A DNA stretch of 64,000 nucleotides from contig JAZQAN010000079.1 of the NCBI GenBank assembly GCA_045545235.1, forward strand, positions 1 to 64,000, read 5' to 3'. This stretch comes from CAZNKU01 sp045545235 (lineage in GTDB: Bacteria; Bacillota; Clostridia; Monoglobales; Firm-18). The notes beneath the pieces were generated by a model, which ran no database searches, was not told the DNA's origin, and saw nothing but the letters and a program-made list of their open reading frames with translations. The translations under genes were made by a program, and so were the position numbers. Below, in pieces: positions 8,682-18,602 of this stretch (the first letter of the stretch is position 1; each line of letters opens with the position of its first letter).

Positions 8682-9536
8682 TTAGTTTTTATATCTTCTG
8701 ATGAAGTCTTCAGTGGCAGTTTTTATAATTTCTTTGTTTTCAATATCTGACGGTGAATGATTATAGTGGTTTTTATATGCACGGAAGAATGAGGAATAAT
8801 CTGAAAAACCGCATTTTGTGCACACGTCCATTGCCTTTTCACCTGAATGTATTTCTCGTCTTGCGTAGGCAAGCCGTTTTGTTGTTATATATTTTTTTGG
8901 TGAAATATGCAGGTGCTTTATAAACAGATGATGTAGGTGACTTTTTGTAATAAAAAGCTCGTTGCAAATGTCATCAAGACTTTGTATTGAAAGCAGATTT
9001 TCGTCTATGTATTTTACTGCACGATGAACAAGAGGATTTATCTGCGTATAATCATTTTCAATAAGTGAATTTACTTCTATTGTAATATTAAAAAATAATT
9101 CTTCAATAAGATTGCATAAAAGTCGTCTTAAATCATCACCTTCAAGTTTGGTGCAGTAATAATCCATTTTAGTGAAAAGGTCAATTACTGATTTGTTTGC
9201 ACTAAAGTCTATAACACTTATATCGTGAGGTATTTTATCATAAATGTTAAAGGGTAGTATGTTTTCATCAACCAGAATATTATATCTTTCATAGGGGGAA
9301 TCACCCTCGATATAAACGCAATGTCTGTCAGTAGGTCTTGAAAAAACCAACATGTTTTTTTTGAGTTTGTATTTTCTGCCGTCTGTAATGTATGAAATAT
9401 CCCCTGACTTAAAGAAAATAAGTTCGCAAACATCGTGAAAATGTGGGTGATAATCACCGGACTTTTGGTCTTTTTTTGTTGAATGGTCGTAAAATATTGT
9501 GCTGTCTTCATACTGAGAATGAACAAGTATTTGCAT
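8682..9536 (-). CDS. AraC-family transcriptional regulator
   Basis: This 284-residue protein has an N-terminal cupin domain with HPHFHDVCELIFFKSG and SRPTDRHCVYIEG. The C-terminal AraC HTH reads LDDICNELFITKSHLHHLF and CGFSDYSSFFRAYKNHYNHSPSD. The ATG at 9536 follows AGAGGTG. It is divergent from the AGE epimerase/SLH operon starting at 9695 and is probably its regulator. It is more distant in sequence from the two AraC proteins upstream. Confidence 0.88.
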   Translation of the reverse strand: MQILVHSQYEDSTIFYDHSTKKDQKSGDYHPHFHDVCELIFFKSGDISYITDGRKYKLKKNMLVFSRPTDRHCVYIEGDSPYERYNILVDENILPFNIYDKIPHDISVIDFSANKSVIDLFTKMDYYCTKLEGDDLRRLLCNLIEELFFNITIEVNSLIENDYTQINPLVHRAVKYIDENLLSIQSLDDICNELFITKSHLHHLFIKHLHISPKKYITTKRLAYARREIHSGEKAMDVCTKCGFSDYSSFFRAYKNHYNHSPSDIENKEIIKTATEDFIRRYKN

Positions 9537-9640
9537 AATAAAACACCTCTTTATTTAATTGTATCATATGATAGTATTTTTTGCAATATAAATGTTAGAA
9601 AAATGTGATAAAATACAATTGTGTAATTAAAGAAAAAAAT

Positions 9641-9669
9641 CTATAATGTTATCTGTAGTATAGTATAAT
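9641..9669 (+). promoter_or_regulatory. Candidate promoter of the epimerase/SLH operon
   Basis: A perfect TATAAT lies at 9664-9669 and the matching -35 region (9641-9646, CTATAA) is poor, as expected for an activator-dependent promoter. Transcription from about 9676 would leave a short leader with AGAAAGG just before the TTG start chosen at 9695. Confidence 0.5.
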
Positions 9670-9694
9670 TGTGAATAAAGAAAGGTTGCTTAAT

Positions 9695-10906
9695 TTGAAT
9701 AGGTCAGAGTTGCTGAAATATAAAAATCAATATTACAAAACACTTGTAGATGAAATTATACCCTATTGGTTGAAAAATGCAATAGATGAGTCAGGGGCAA
9801 TAAACAACTGCCTCAATGAGGATGGAAGTATAATTTCAAAGGAAAGGTACATATGGTCTCAGGGAAGAGCTTTGTGGACTTTCTCTGCGATGTATAACAA
9901 AATTGAAAAGAAAAAGGAATATCTTGATGTTGCCACAGGTTTGTTTAATTACTTGCTGACAACCGGTAGAGATAATGATGGAAAATGGCTTTACCGGTTT
10001 GATGAGTATGGAAATGTTCTTGACAGGGACATAAGCATATATGTTGATGGCTTTGTGCTTGTCGGCATGACGGAATACTACAAAGCAACAGGAGACGAAA
10101 GGGCAATGCAGATTGCTTTGGAAACCTACGAAAATACCCTTTGGAGAATAAATCATCCGGGGTCGTATTCGGTTGCACCGTACATAATTGAGGATGGTAT
10201 GAAAACTCACGGTGTCAATATGTGTTTTTCTTATTTTTATTACGGACTTGGCAAAGCACTTGGCAGAGAAGATATCTGCAACGAGGGTTACAGACTTGCT
10301 ATTGAAGTTCTTAATCATTTTTATGTTAAAGAAAAAGACGCAATTTTGGAATTTGTGACAACAGACGGAAAGTTTGTTGATACACCTGAAGGAAGAGCCT
10401 GCGTGCCCGGTCACGCCATAGAATGTATGTGGTTTTTGATAAGTATTTTTGAGGACCGTAATGAAAAAGAAAATATACAGACTTGTTGTAAACTTATAAA
10501 AAGACATATAGAACTTGCTCTGGATAAAGAAAAAGGCGGTTTGATACTTGCACTTGATATTGACGGAATTAACCCGTGTTTCTGGGGTAAACCTACATAC
10601 AAGCCTTGGTGGGTACAGCTTGAAACACTTGTATCAACAGTTTATGCTTATAAGCATACAGGTGATGAGTGGTTTATGGAGGTACATAAAGCGGTAAATG
10701 AGTTTGCATACAAAAATTATCCCAACGGTTATGGTGAATGGTACAATTGGCTTGATAATGACGGTAAGGTGGGAGAAACTGCCGCACTTCCCGTAAAAGA
10801 CCCATTTCATTTACCGAGAGCACTTATGATGCTTGTAGGTGTTTTGGAAGATATTACCTTTGATAAAGAAACTACAGTAAATTATAATAAAATAGTAGAA
10901 ATGTAA
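9695..10906 (+). CDS. AGE-family (N-acylglucosamine 2-epimerase-like) alpha/alpha-barrel enzyme
   Basis: This protein of about 403 residues has the (alpha/alpha)6-barrel signatures of the AGE/cellobiose 2-epimerase family: RYIWSQGRALWTFSAMYN near the N-terminus, CVPGHAIECMWFL in the middle, and TYKPWWVQLET and GYGEWYNWLDNDGK near the end. Family members epimerise GlcNAc/ManNAc, mannose/glucose or reducing-end disaccharides. I prefer the TTG at 9695 because AGAAAGG lies about 10 nt upstream. A GTG at 9671 gives 8 more residues but has no ribosome site and would fall on the TATAAT. It lies just before three surface-layer proteins, so it probably acts on released sugars in the cytoplasm. Confidence 0.82.
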   Translation: MNRSELLKYKNQYYKTLVDEIIPYWLKNAIDESGAINNCLNEDGSIISKERYIWSQGRALWTFSAMYNKIEKKKEYLDVATGLFNYLLTTGRDNDGKWLYRFDEYGNVLDRDISIYVDGFVLVGMTEYYKATGDERAMQIALETYENTLWRINHPGSYSVAPYIIEDGMKTHGVNMCFSYFYYGLGKALGREDICNEGYRLAIEVLNHFYVKEKDAILEFVTTDGKFVDTPEGRACVPGHAIECMWFLISIFEDRNEKENIQTCCKLIKRHIELALDKEKGGLILALDIDGINPCFWGKPTYKPWWVQLETLVSTVYAYKHTGDEWFMEVHKAVNEFAYKNYPNGYGEWYNWLDNDGKVGETAALPVKDPFHLPRALMMLVGVLEDITFDKETTVNYNKIVEM

Positions 10907-10918
10907 GGAGTGTGTAAA

Positions 10919-13525
10919 ATGATGAAAAGTATTTTTAAGCTTTTGGTTTGCGTAATGTGTATATTTGCACTTGCTGTACCTTCAGTATTTGCAGATGTAG
11001 ATGACGTTATGTTTGACCTGGAATCATTAGGTGTTTTGGAGGATATGGATAAACCTTCAGATATGAATGGCTATATGACAAGAGCGGAGTTTGCTCAGCT
11101 TGTTGTAAATGCAATGGGGCACAATGAAATTGCTGACACAATGAGAGATAAGGGGTATTTTTCAGATGCAACTGCAACTCCTTATGTTGGTGCAATAAAC
11201 CTATTGTACGAACTTAAAATTTTATCAGGTACAGGTGTGGGTACTTTCAGTCCTGATGCTTATGTAACTTATGGTCAGGTTGGTAAGATTATGGTTAATG
11301 TGCTTGGGTATTCGAACATTGTAAAAGGCAATGATCTTGGTGCGTATTATTATCAGGCAGGTGCTTTGGGTATATATAAAGATGCCCTTCAGGCAGGAGA
11401 ATATGTTACATATCGTGATGCTTATGTTATTATGAACAATTGTCTTAATGTTGATATTATGACAGAAAATTTTGGTATGTTCGGTTCCGGAAGCTATGAG
11501 GTTGTAGAAGGAAACACGTTAAAATCATATCTTCAGACTGCACAGCATAATCACTTGACTAAGTATACAGGTGTTGTAACTGCAGATTATATTACATATC
11601 TGCATAAGGAAATTGCTAAAAACAAAACAGATATTATAGAAATAGACGGTGAAAGATTTAAGTGTAATTTCAATGTTTCGCAGGGGCTTGTAGGTATGAC
11701 TGTGGACTATTTTGTTGAACAGAGTAACGATGGAGGCAGAGTTTTAACATCAATCCGTCCTACTGCTGAAAATAAAGTGGTAGAATTTAATGCTGAAGAT
11801 TTTATAAGCGCCTCTTCAGGTGTACTTAAATATATTCATTCAGAAAATGATGTAAAAATCAAATATGACGAAACAACAAAGGTTATTCTAAATAACAGAA
11901 GAGAAATGAATATGACTCCTTCTGATATTGCCAAGTATAAAAACGGCACAGTTCGTATAATAGACAATAACGAAGACGAAGTGGTTGATGTTATTTATAT
12001 ATATGACTATAAAGATGCTGTTGTGGAAAGAGTTTATAAAGAAACAAAACAGATATATTTTGCAAATAATCAGACTGTTAACGGCAAAAGATATATTTCA
12101 CTTGACGATGAAGAAATAATTGTAAATATTGTAAATGCAGACGGAATTAAAATATCTTTTGATGAAATTCCTGTTGACAGTGTGGTAAGTATTGCGCTTA
12201 GCAATGATAAAAAAGTGCTTACAGTAGTTGTTTCAGACAAAAAAGTTACAGGTTCAGTTACAATTATTGATGATGATTACATAACAATAGGCACAGATGT
12301 ATATAAATGTGCAGAAAATGTTGTTGTTGAAGTTGGTATGCACCTTGATGCATATATAAACTTTATGGGTGAAATTATATTTGTTGAAGAAACAGTTTCA
12401 TATGATAACTACGCATATGTTGTTCAGAAATCTGTTCCATCTAACGGTTTTGGCAACATAAAGGTTGCACTTTTGGTACCCGGACACATAAATGAAACAA
12501 GTAAGGATTCTATTGCTGAAGACGGCTCGTCTGCAACATCAAAGAAATTGTTCTTCAGAAATGCTGGAAAATCAATTTATACTCTTGCATCAAATGTTTC
12601 AGTAGACGGTGAAAGATACAAGGCTGAAAAAGCAAGTGAGCTTATTATGAATCAGGTAGTTTCATATACACTTAATGCAAAAAATGAAATTACAAAAGTT
12701 GATATTATAAAGCCTTATGATGAAGATATTCGTAAAACATATAATGAAAACGGTAAGGTGTTCAGCCTTGGTTCTACATACGGTTTTGGTATAGATGACA
12801 GCAAGACAATGTCAATTTGTATTCCATCCAATATTGCAGATGCATCCGATGATGACTTGCTTGTACCTGTAATGCTTTTAAATGCAACAGAGTATAAAAT
12901 AAGAGCATATGACGTTGATGAAGTTTCAAGTATAGCAGGACTTGTTGTTGTTACAGAAGAAATGAAGGCAGGTCTTCCCGGTAACGTAACTGCATCAAGT
13001 GATGTTGCAATGGTTAAAAAGATTTTCAAACGTTTTGAAAATGATGAAGAACGTATAGTTTTAAACCTTATTACAAAAGATGGTGAAAAGAACTACTTTG
13101 TTTCAAATTTAATACCTAATCTTAACAGTTTTTCTTCAATAGGTTCAGGTGACCTTATTTCCTATTCACTTATTGACGGTAAAGACGAAGTAAACGGATT
13201 TGAAAAAATTCAGGATGCAAATGGTTATAAGGGAAGCTTCCTTTTAAATGCATTCCAGAATAACGAAGTGTGTCTTGGAACAGTTGTAGATTGTAAGTAC
13301 AACTATGTTTCACAGCACAAAAACAGATGGACAGATAACATTACAGTTGATTACGGCGGTTTAACAACCACATATGAAGTATTTATGACAGGTACACCTC
13401 CGATATATCTGCTTGAAGGTAATAATATAATAGAAACACTAAGCTTTGACGACATACAGATTGGTGACAAGGTATTTGTTGCCGTAAATGTAGGTAATGT
13501 ACGAGCAATAATAGTAAGAAGATAG
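10919..13525 (+). CDS. Secreted protein with N-terminal S-layer homology (SLH) domains
   Basis: This 868-residue protein has a signal peptide (residues 1-26, ending PSVFA-D). Two recognisable SLH repeats cover about residues 30-150 (MTRAEFAQLVVNAMG, TYGQVGKIMVNVLG), with a possible degenerate third. The remaining 700 residues are beta-rich and of no family I recognise; they include internally similar stretches such as VYKETKQIYFANNQTVNG and INADG-type segments. SLH repeats bind pyruvylated secondary wall polymers, so the protein should sit on the cell surface. The ATG at 10919 is 8 nt after AAGGAG. It begins a run of three adjacent SLH genes. Confidence 0.82.
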   Translation: MMKSIFKLLVCVMCIFALAVPSVFADVDDVMFDLESLGVLEDMDKPSDMNGYMTRAEFAQLVVNAMGHNEIADTMRDKGYFSDATATPYVGAINLLYELKILSGTGVGTFSPDAYVTYGQVGKIMVNVLGYSNIVKGNDLGAYYYQAGALGIYKDALQAGEYVTYRDAYVIMNNCLNVDIMTENFGMFGSGSYEVVEGNTLKSYLQTAQHNHLTKYTGVVTADYITYLHKEIAKNKTDIIEIDGERFKCNFNVSQGLVGMTVDYFVEQSNDGGRVLTSIRPTAENKVVEFNAEDFISASSGVLKYIHSENDVKIKYDETTKVILNNRREMNMTPSDIAKYKNGTVRIIDNNEDEVVDVIYIYDYKDAVVERVYKETKQIYFANNQTVNGKRYISLDDEEIIVNIVNADGIKISFDEIPVDSVVSIALSNDKKVLTVVVSDKKVTGSVTIIDDDYITIGTDVYKCAENVVVEVGMHLDAYINFMGEIIFVEETVSYDNYAYVVQKSVPSNGFGNIKVALLVPGHINETSKDSIAEDGSSATSKKLFFRNAGKSIYTLASNVSVDGERYKAEKASELIMNQVVSYTLNAKNEITKVDIIKPYDEDIRKTYNENGKVFSLGSTYGFGIDDSKTMSICIPSNIADASDDDLLVPVMLLNATEYKIRAYDVDEVSSIAGLVVVTEEMKAGLPGNVTASSDVAMVKKIFKRFENDEERIVLNLITKDGEKNYFVSNLIPNLNSFSSIGSGDLISYSLIDGKDEVNGFEKIQDANGYKGSFLLNAFQNNEVCLGTVVDCKYNYVSQHKNRWTDNITVDYGGLTTTYEVFMTGTPPIYLLEGNNIIETLSFDDIQIGDKVFVAVNVGNVRAIIVRR

Positions 13526-13538
13526 GGGAGGTATGGTT

Positions 13539-16500
13539 ATGAAGAGAATAATTTCAATTATTTTAATAATGACAATGCTTTTTGCTTTGGGAACAACATC
13601 GATTTTCGGGGCAACTACAGCAACAGCAGAACCCTATGATATTGTAAAATGGGACGGTACTATTACAGTTGACAATAAAGGTGCTACATCAATTGGACCT
13701 GTTAACACCGGAAGTATGTATCCTACAGGTGGTATTACTACTACAAAATATGCAATGTCTGTTTTAAAAGGTGGAACAGGTGCAGGAATAAGTACCGTTG
13801 AACGCTCAGGCGGTGATAACTGCTATTTAATTGATTATAGCAAAGACTTGAGATATGACCCAAGTACAAACTTTAATTTCTATGCACAGGTAACCAATGC
13901 AAAATTGAATAAACCTGTATTTTCGACTGTGTATGACATTATGATACCAAATGATGAAAATGCAAATGTTGAAAGAACATTTACACCGTCATTTGTACCT
14001 GTAAACGGAAAAAGCGGTGAATTGGGAAGTACTGATTATGGCGAATTTATAGTCAAATATGCTAATGGTACATTTAGTGTTGATTCTATTGTGGGAATGG
14101 ATGAATCAACGGTTGTTACAGGTAGTGCAAGCTATACTCCGGGCAGTTGGACAACTGTGGAAGTAAGAGCATATTATGATGCAACTACAACAAAGCTTAC
14201 ATATGGTGTTTATGTTGGTGATACACAGATATTCTACGGTGTGGGTACTACTTTGTATCCAAGCACAGTCTATCTTGACAGAGCATTGTGGCATCAGCCA
14301 AGCGTGCCTACATACATAGATAATATATGTATGAGGGTACTTTCTGTTGATGATAAGCCTGTTATAGATAACGGTGGTACTGAACCCGATCCGGACCCAA
14401 CACCCGATCCGGACCCAACTCCGGACCCTGAACCGGAAACAGGTGTAAATATATACGAAAACGGTACACTTTTAGCAGATTATAATCTTAACAAGAAGTT
14501 TGCTGAAACCGAGCTTGGTAAAAAGGTTATAATTGACAGATTTGACAGTGTTGAAAAATACAATACTGAAATTTCATACGAAAATGACGGAATTAAAATC
14601 AGCCACAAGGGTGAACCTATATTCACAGACGGCGAAACAAAAAAAGCCGGTGCAACTATTGATGCTTTCGGTATTAACTTTACCGAGCTTATGGGTAGTG
14701 CTGAAGGAAATATGCTTTATAAAACAGGCTATAACGGTACTTATGCTTTGGAATATACAATTAACGTTGTAAGTGGTGAAGGTTGGGAAACTAACAAATC
14801 AACAGGACGTTCTGACCTGTTTATAGATGGTGGCATAGCAGATAACTACAATACAAAGAATAATATTAACATCCGTTTGCCATTTAAGCCTGCAGCCGGT
14901 ACGGAAAATCATATTGTATATTCAGGAAATACAAAACTTTATGCAATGCCGAATTTTGAGTCCGGTGTAGATTATACGGTAGCATACATTATTGATACAA
15001 AGGCAAAAACTATTACAGGTTATTATAAACTTGCTGACGGTACTTTCAAGGAAATTGGTACGGGAGAATATCTGCCGGAAGCAATTACTTGCTTGTGGTA
15101 CAGAGCGAGAAGTTACTCTCAGGATGGCGACGCAATAACATTCAAAAACGTAAAGGTTTATGAATTTGAAAAGAATATTGAATACAGCGGTAATGTTGCC
15201 TATGAAAAATTTGTTGCTGACTTACCTGCAACAATTGTAGATGATGCAGATAGTGTAACTGAAAATATTGTAATTCCTGAAGCTATGGCTAAAGCAGGTA
15301 CTGTAAGCAGTTTGAATGCAGACCTTGTTAAAACTGATGGTACTGTAACACGCAGATTTGAAGATACAAAAACAGGGCTTACTGTTTCAGGAAGCACAAA
15401 TGGTATTTACTACGAAAAAGTATACGGCTTTACGGTTAAAGCTATGGAAGGTGCCAAGAAGGAAAAGCTTGCAGATTATAACTTTGCTTCTGACAATATG
15501 GAGTTTGTAAATACGGTAAACGGCACAGCAACAGCTGACGGATATAAGCTTACAAACAACAAACAGCAGGGAGAAGTTTTAGGCTTGCTTAAGGTTCTTG
15601 ATGCTGATGATGCTTATACAAATACATACTACTATGACCACACAGGTGCATTTGATTTTGAAATATCATTAAAACCTGATGTTAAAGATGGTGCGGCATT
15701 TGTAGAAGTTGGTAATTATACAGAGGCGAATGGTTTTGCACCTTTTGGTACAGTTAAAATTACTGTTGATAAAGTAGTTTACTGTGATGTAAAGGATGAT
15801 GTTGTTGCAGTTTCAGAAAATACATCAGGCGACAGTTATGACATCAAATTCAGAACATATACAGATGAAAAAGGTATATGGATAAGCGTGAATTCAAAAG
15901 AAATTTCTCAGCTTCCATATCCATATTCAGCAGATAAAAATATTTTGAATGCATACAGAGTAGGTTTTGCAGAGGGAACTGAAAATGACAGTATTTTAAT
16001 TGAAGATGCTACATTTACACGTTTTGTTAAAACCGAAAATAATGTTTTGGAAAATACTCTTGATGCGGCAGAAAGCATTGGAGTTTATCAGCTTGTTTCA
16101 AATCCTGATGATGCTTATGGAAAAATAAGTCTGCCTGCAGTTTCAGGTTATGATATTAAGTGGACATCAGATAACTCTCTTGCAGATTTGGAAAATGGAA
16201 AAGTATATCGCACAGATAAAGATACAAATATTGTGATTTCTGCGGTTATATCTCCAAGTAACAAGGCAGACACAAAGGTTTTAAAGGAATTTAACATTAA
16301 GGTACTTGGAACAAATGAACCTTCATATCTTCTTGAAGGTGCCCTTGCGAAAATAGTTCCTGAAAACCTTACAAATCAGAATCCTGATGCAATTGTTTCA
16401 GACCTTTCATTGCCTGAAATTACAGTAGAAGGCTATCATGTAGAGTGGGATTCTTTAAATGACGATATAATAAGCGACAAAGGTGTTATAAATAAAAACA

Positions 16501-18590
16501 TCAACATTGCAAAAGATACAAAGGTTACATTTAAGGTAACAGTTATTGCACCAAGTGGGGCTGCTTCAAAGGAAATACCTTTTACTGTTGATAAAAGAGG
16601 TGCAGATGTAGAATGTGCTATGGCTGACCTTTTGGCGGTTGCAGACGGACTTACAACATATTCTGCAACAGTATCAGTAAAAGACGGTTCAATGTATCTT
16701 CACGATGGTGAGGATAATAAGATAGTCGGCTTTACAATAGCGGGTAAAAAACTTACATTTGATAACGGAACAGAATATACAGTAAGTGGAGATTCCTTTG
16801 TAATTAAAGCGGTTATGAATTCTGTTGACCGCAAGGTTAGTGTATTTGTTAATGATAATCTTGTTGTTGATTATGCTCCGTATACAGAAAAGGCTAAAGG
16901 CTTTAAGGCTGTTGCAAACAACGGGCTTACAATCAACAATGAAAAGGTAATATTTGATGAATATGCATTGTTTGATTATAATGTAAAAGTGTTTGATTAC
17001 TTTGCAAGCCTTGGTGAAGGTTATGTTAATTCAGATGTTTTGTTTGAAAGAAACTCAATAGGCGGAGTAAATGTAGCCTGGACAACATCTGATGCAGATA
17101 TTTTAACTGCAGAGGGTGCTTATACACCTCAAAATGCAATTACTTTCTTTAATGTTACCGCTAAGCTTACTACAAATAGCAAAAGCGGTGCGTATTTTGA
17201 AAATGTTGTAGATTGCGTAGCTGTTCCTGCAGAGGCTAAAAACGTTATGGCAGGAGGTACAATCATAACTACTGCAAAGGAAGATATCAACAACGATACG
17301 ACAAAGGGTGTTGATAACAACTTTAACACATATTTTGAAGCTACAAAGGTTAATGAAACAACTTATATTGATTTTGATATGGGTGTAATAAAGGATATTA
17401 ATTCCATCTACCTGTTCCGCGATGCTGATGATACAACACTTGTTTCATGTGATGTTTATGTTTCTGAAAACGGAACAGAATGGAGCGAAAGACCCGTAGC
17501 ATCCGTAAACTTCAGCGACCTTAAGAGCAATAATATAAAATTTGATTTGCAGAATGCAAGATACATAAGACTTGCAAATATTGTAACTACAAACGGCAAA
17601 ATTAAGCTTTATGAAGTAAAGGGTTATGTTAGTTATTCATCAGACGATAAGGCGTATAAAGACATTGAGGCTCTTGATATGCCAACTGAATATGAACTAA
17701 AGGCAGATTCAATAAATCTACCTTCAAAGGGTTCTGTTTACGGCTCTGATATGGTTTGGAAGTCATCTGACGAAAAAATCATTTCACTAAACGGTAATAT
17801 TACAAAACCCGATGGCAAAAAGGCTAAAGAAGTTGTTCTTACAGTAAAGGCTACTTTTGAGGGCAAAACTTCTGTTAAGAGCTTTAAATATCTTGTTTCC
17901 GGTAACGGAAAGGGTGGTTCTTCAGGCGGCTCCGGTGGAGGAGGCGGTTCGTTTGGCGGTAACACTGCAGGTGTAAATGCCGGCGGGTCAACCATTGCGG
18001 CACTTCCTAAAGACAATGTAATTGAACAGGTACCATTAACAGAAAATATCAAGACAGAATTTAAAGATGTTAAAACATCCGACTGGTTCTATACATATCT
18101 TATGAACCTTAAAAACAAGGGTATTGTGGATGGTTATGAAGACGGTAATTTCTACCCGAACAAAACAATAACAAGAGAAGAGTTTATTAAACTTCTTGTA
18201 ACTGTTGCAGGCTTTGAACTTACTGAAACAAAAGGTGACTTTGATGATGTTGCCGAAACTGACTGGTATGCACCTTATGTATATACTGCAAAGAAACTTA
18301 ATATTGTAAACGGTATGGACGAAAATAGCTTCGGCGCAGGAAATGCTGTTTCAAGACAGGATATGTCTGTAATGATTTATAAAGTAATAACTATGAAAAA
18401 GGATGTCGGCGTAAGTAAGAATAAATTTGCTGATGACAATTCAATTTCAGAATATGCAAAAACCGCAGTGTATTCTATGAAGACACTTGGGGTTTTGAAC
18501 GGTTATGAAGACGGCACATTCAAACCTTCAGGAAACCTTACAAGAGCAGAAGCAGTTAAGGTAATATCTTTAATTTTAAATATTCTCTAA
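13539..18590 (+). CDS. Very large SLH-anchored multidomain surface protein, probably carbohydrate-binding
   Basis: This 1683-residue protein has a signal peptide (residues 1-26). An N-terminal LamG-like beta-sandwich region leads to an Asp-Pro-rich linker (about 281-303), then further beta-sandwich modules to about residue 840. Two bacterial Ig-like repeats follow (about 840-1020, with WTSDNS and EWDSLNDDII motifs), then an F5/8 type C (discoidin) domain (about 1237-1364, YIDFDMGVIKDINSIYLF to RYIRLANI). A Gly/Ser linker (1457-1474) precedes three SLH repeats (1507-1683). No catalytic domain is recognised, so a glycan-binding or scaffold role beside the lyase is inferred. The ATG at 13539 suits the ribosome site better than that at 13533. 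Confidence 0.82.
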   Translation: MKRIISIILIMTMLFALGTTSIFGATTATAEPYDIVKWDGTITVDNKGATSIGPVNTGSMYPTGGITTTKYAMSVLKGGTGAGISTVERSGGDNCYLIDYSKDLRYDPSTNFNFYAQVTNAKLNKPVFSTVYDIMIPNDENANVERTFTPSFVPVNGKSGELGSTDYGEFIVKYANGTFSVDSIVGMDESTVVTGSASYTPGSWTTVEVRAYYDATTTKLTYGVYVGDTQIFYGVGTTLYPSTVYLDRALWHQPSVPTYIDNICMRVLSVDDKPVIDNGGTEPDPDPTPDPDPTPDPEPETGVNIYENGTLLADYNLNKKFAETELGKKVIIDRFDSVEKYNTEISYENDGIKISHKGEPIFTDGETKKAGATIDAFGINFTELMGSAEGNMLYKTGYNGTYALEYTINVVSGEGWETNKSTGRSDLFIDGGIADNYNTKNNINIRLPFKPAAGTENHIVYSGNTKLYAMPNFESGVDYTVAYIIDTKAKTITGYYKLADGTFKEIGTGEYLPEAITCLWYRARSYSQDGDAITFKNVKVYEFEKNIEYSGNVAYEKFVADLPATIVDDADSVTENIVIPEAMAKAGTVSSLNADLVKTDGTVTRRFEDTKTGLTVSGSTNGIYYEKVYGFTVKAMEGAKKEKLADYNFASDNMEFVNTVNGTATADGYKLTNNKQQGEVLGLLKVLDADDAYTNTYYYDHTGAFDFEISLKPDVKDGAAFVEVGNYTEANGFAPFGTVKITVDKVVYCDVKDDVVAVSENTSGDSYDIKFRTYTDEKGIWISVNSKEISQLPYPYSADKNILNAYRVGFAEGTENDSILIEDATFTRFVKTENNVLENTLDAAESIGVYQLVSNPDDAYGKISLPAVSGYDIKWTSDNSLADLENGKVYRTDKDTNIVISAVISPSNKADTKVLKEFNIKVLGTNEPSYLLEGALAKIVPENLTNQNPDAIVSDLSLPEITVEGYHVEWDSLNDDIISDKGVINKNINIAKDTKVTFKVTVIAPSGAASKEIPFTVDKRGADVECAMADLLAVADGLTTYSATVSVKDGSMYLHDGEDNKIVGFTIAGKKLTFDNGTEYTVSGDSFVIKAVMNSVDRKVSVFVNDNLVVDYAPYTEKAKGFKAVANNGLTINNEKVIFDEYALFDYNVKVFDYFASLGEGYVNSDVLFERNSIGGVNVAWTTSDADILTAEGAYTPQNAITFFNVTAKLTTNSKSGAYFENVVDCVAVPAEAKNVMAGGTIITTAKEDINNDTTKGVDNNFNTYFEATKVNETTYIDFDMGVIKDINSIYLFRDADDTTLVSCDVYVSENGTEWSERPVASVNFSDLKSNNIKFDLQNARYIRLANIVTTNGKIKLYEVKGYVSYSSDDKAYKDIEALDMPTEYELKADSINLPSKGSVYGSDMVWKSSDEKIISLNGNITKPDGKKAKEVVLTVKATFEGKTSVKSFKYLVSGNGKGGSSGGSGGGGGSFGGNTAGVNAGGSTIAALPKDNVIEQVPLTENIKTEFKDVKTSDWFYTYLMNLKNKGIVDGYEDGNFYPNKTITREEFIKLLVTVAGFELTETKGDFDDVAETDWYAPYVYTAKKLNIVNGMDENSFGAGNAVSRQDMSVMIYKVITMKKDVGVSKNKFADDNSISEYAKTAVYSMKTLGVLNGYEDGTFKPSGNLTRAEAVKVISLILNIL
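14385..14420 (+). repeat. 18-bp tandem repeat encoding an Asp-Pro linker
   Basis: Two near-identical 18-bp units (CCCGATCCGGACCCAACA and the same ending in T) are followed by a partial third. They encode a PDPDPT linker between beta-sandwich modules and could vary in copy number between strains. Confidence 0.8.
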
Positions 18591-18602
18591 GGAGGTAGGC
18601 GT

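Noticed and set aside
9836..10507. 223-codon open frame on the minus strand inside the AGE epimerase gene
   Set aside because: Its translation is rich in Cys, His and Phe without family motifs, it lacks a ribosome site, and it mirrors a well-supported gene.
14385..14430. Tandem repeat as a CRISPR or mobile repeat
   Set aside because: The units are in frame and encode an Asp-Pro linker. There are no spacers.
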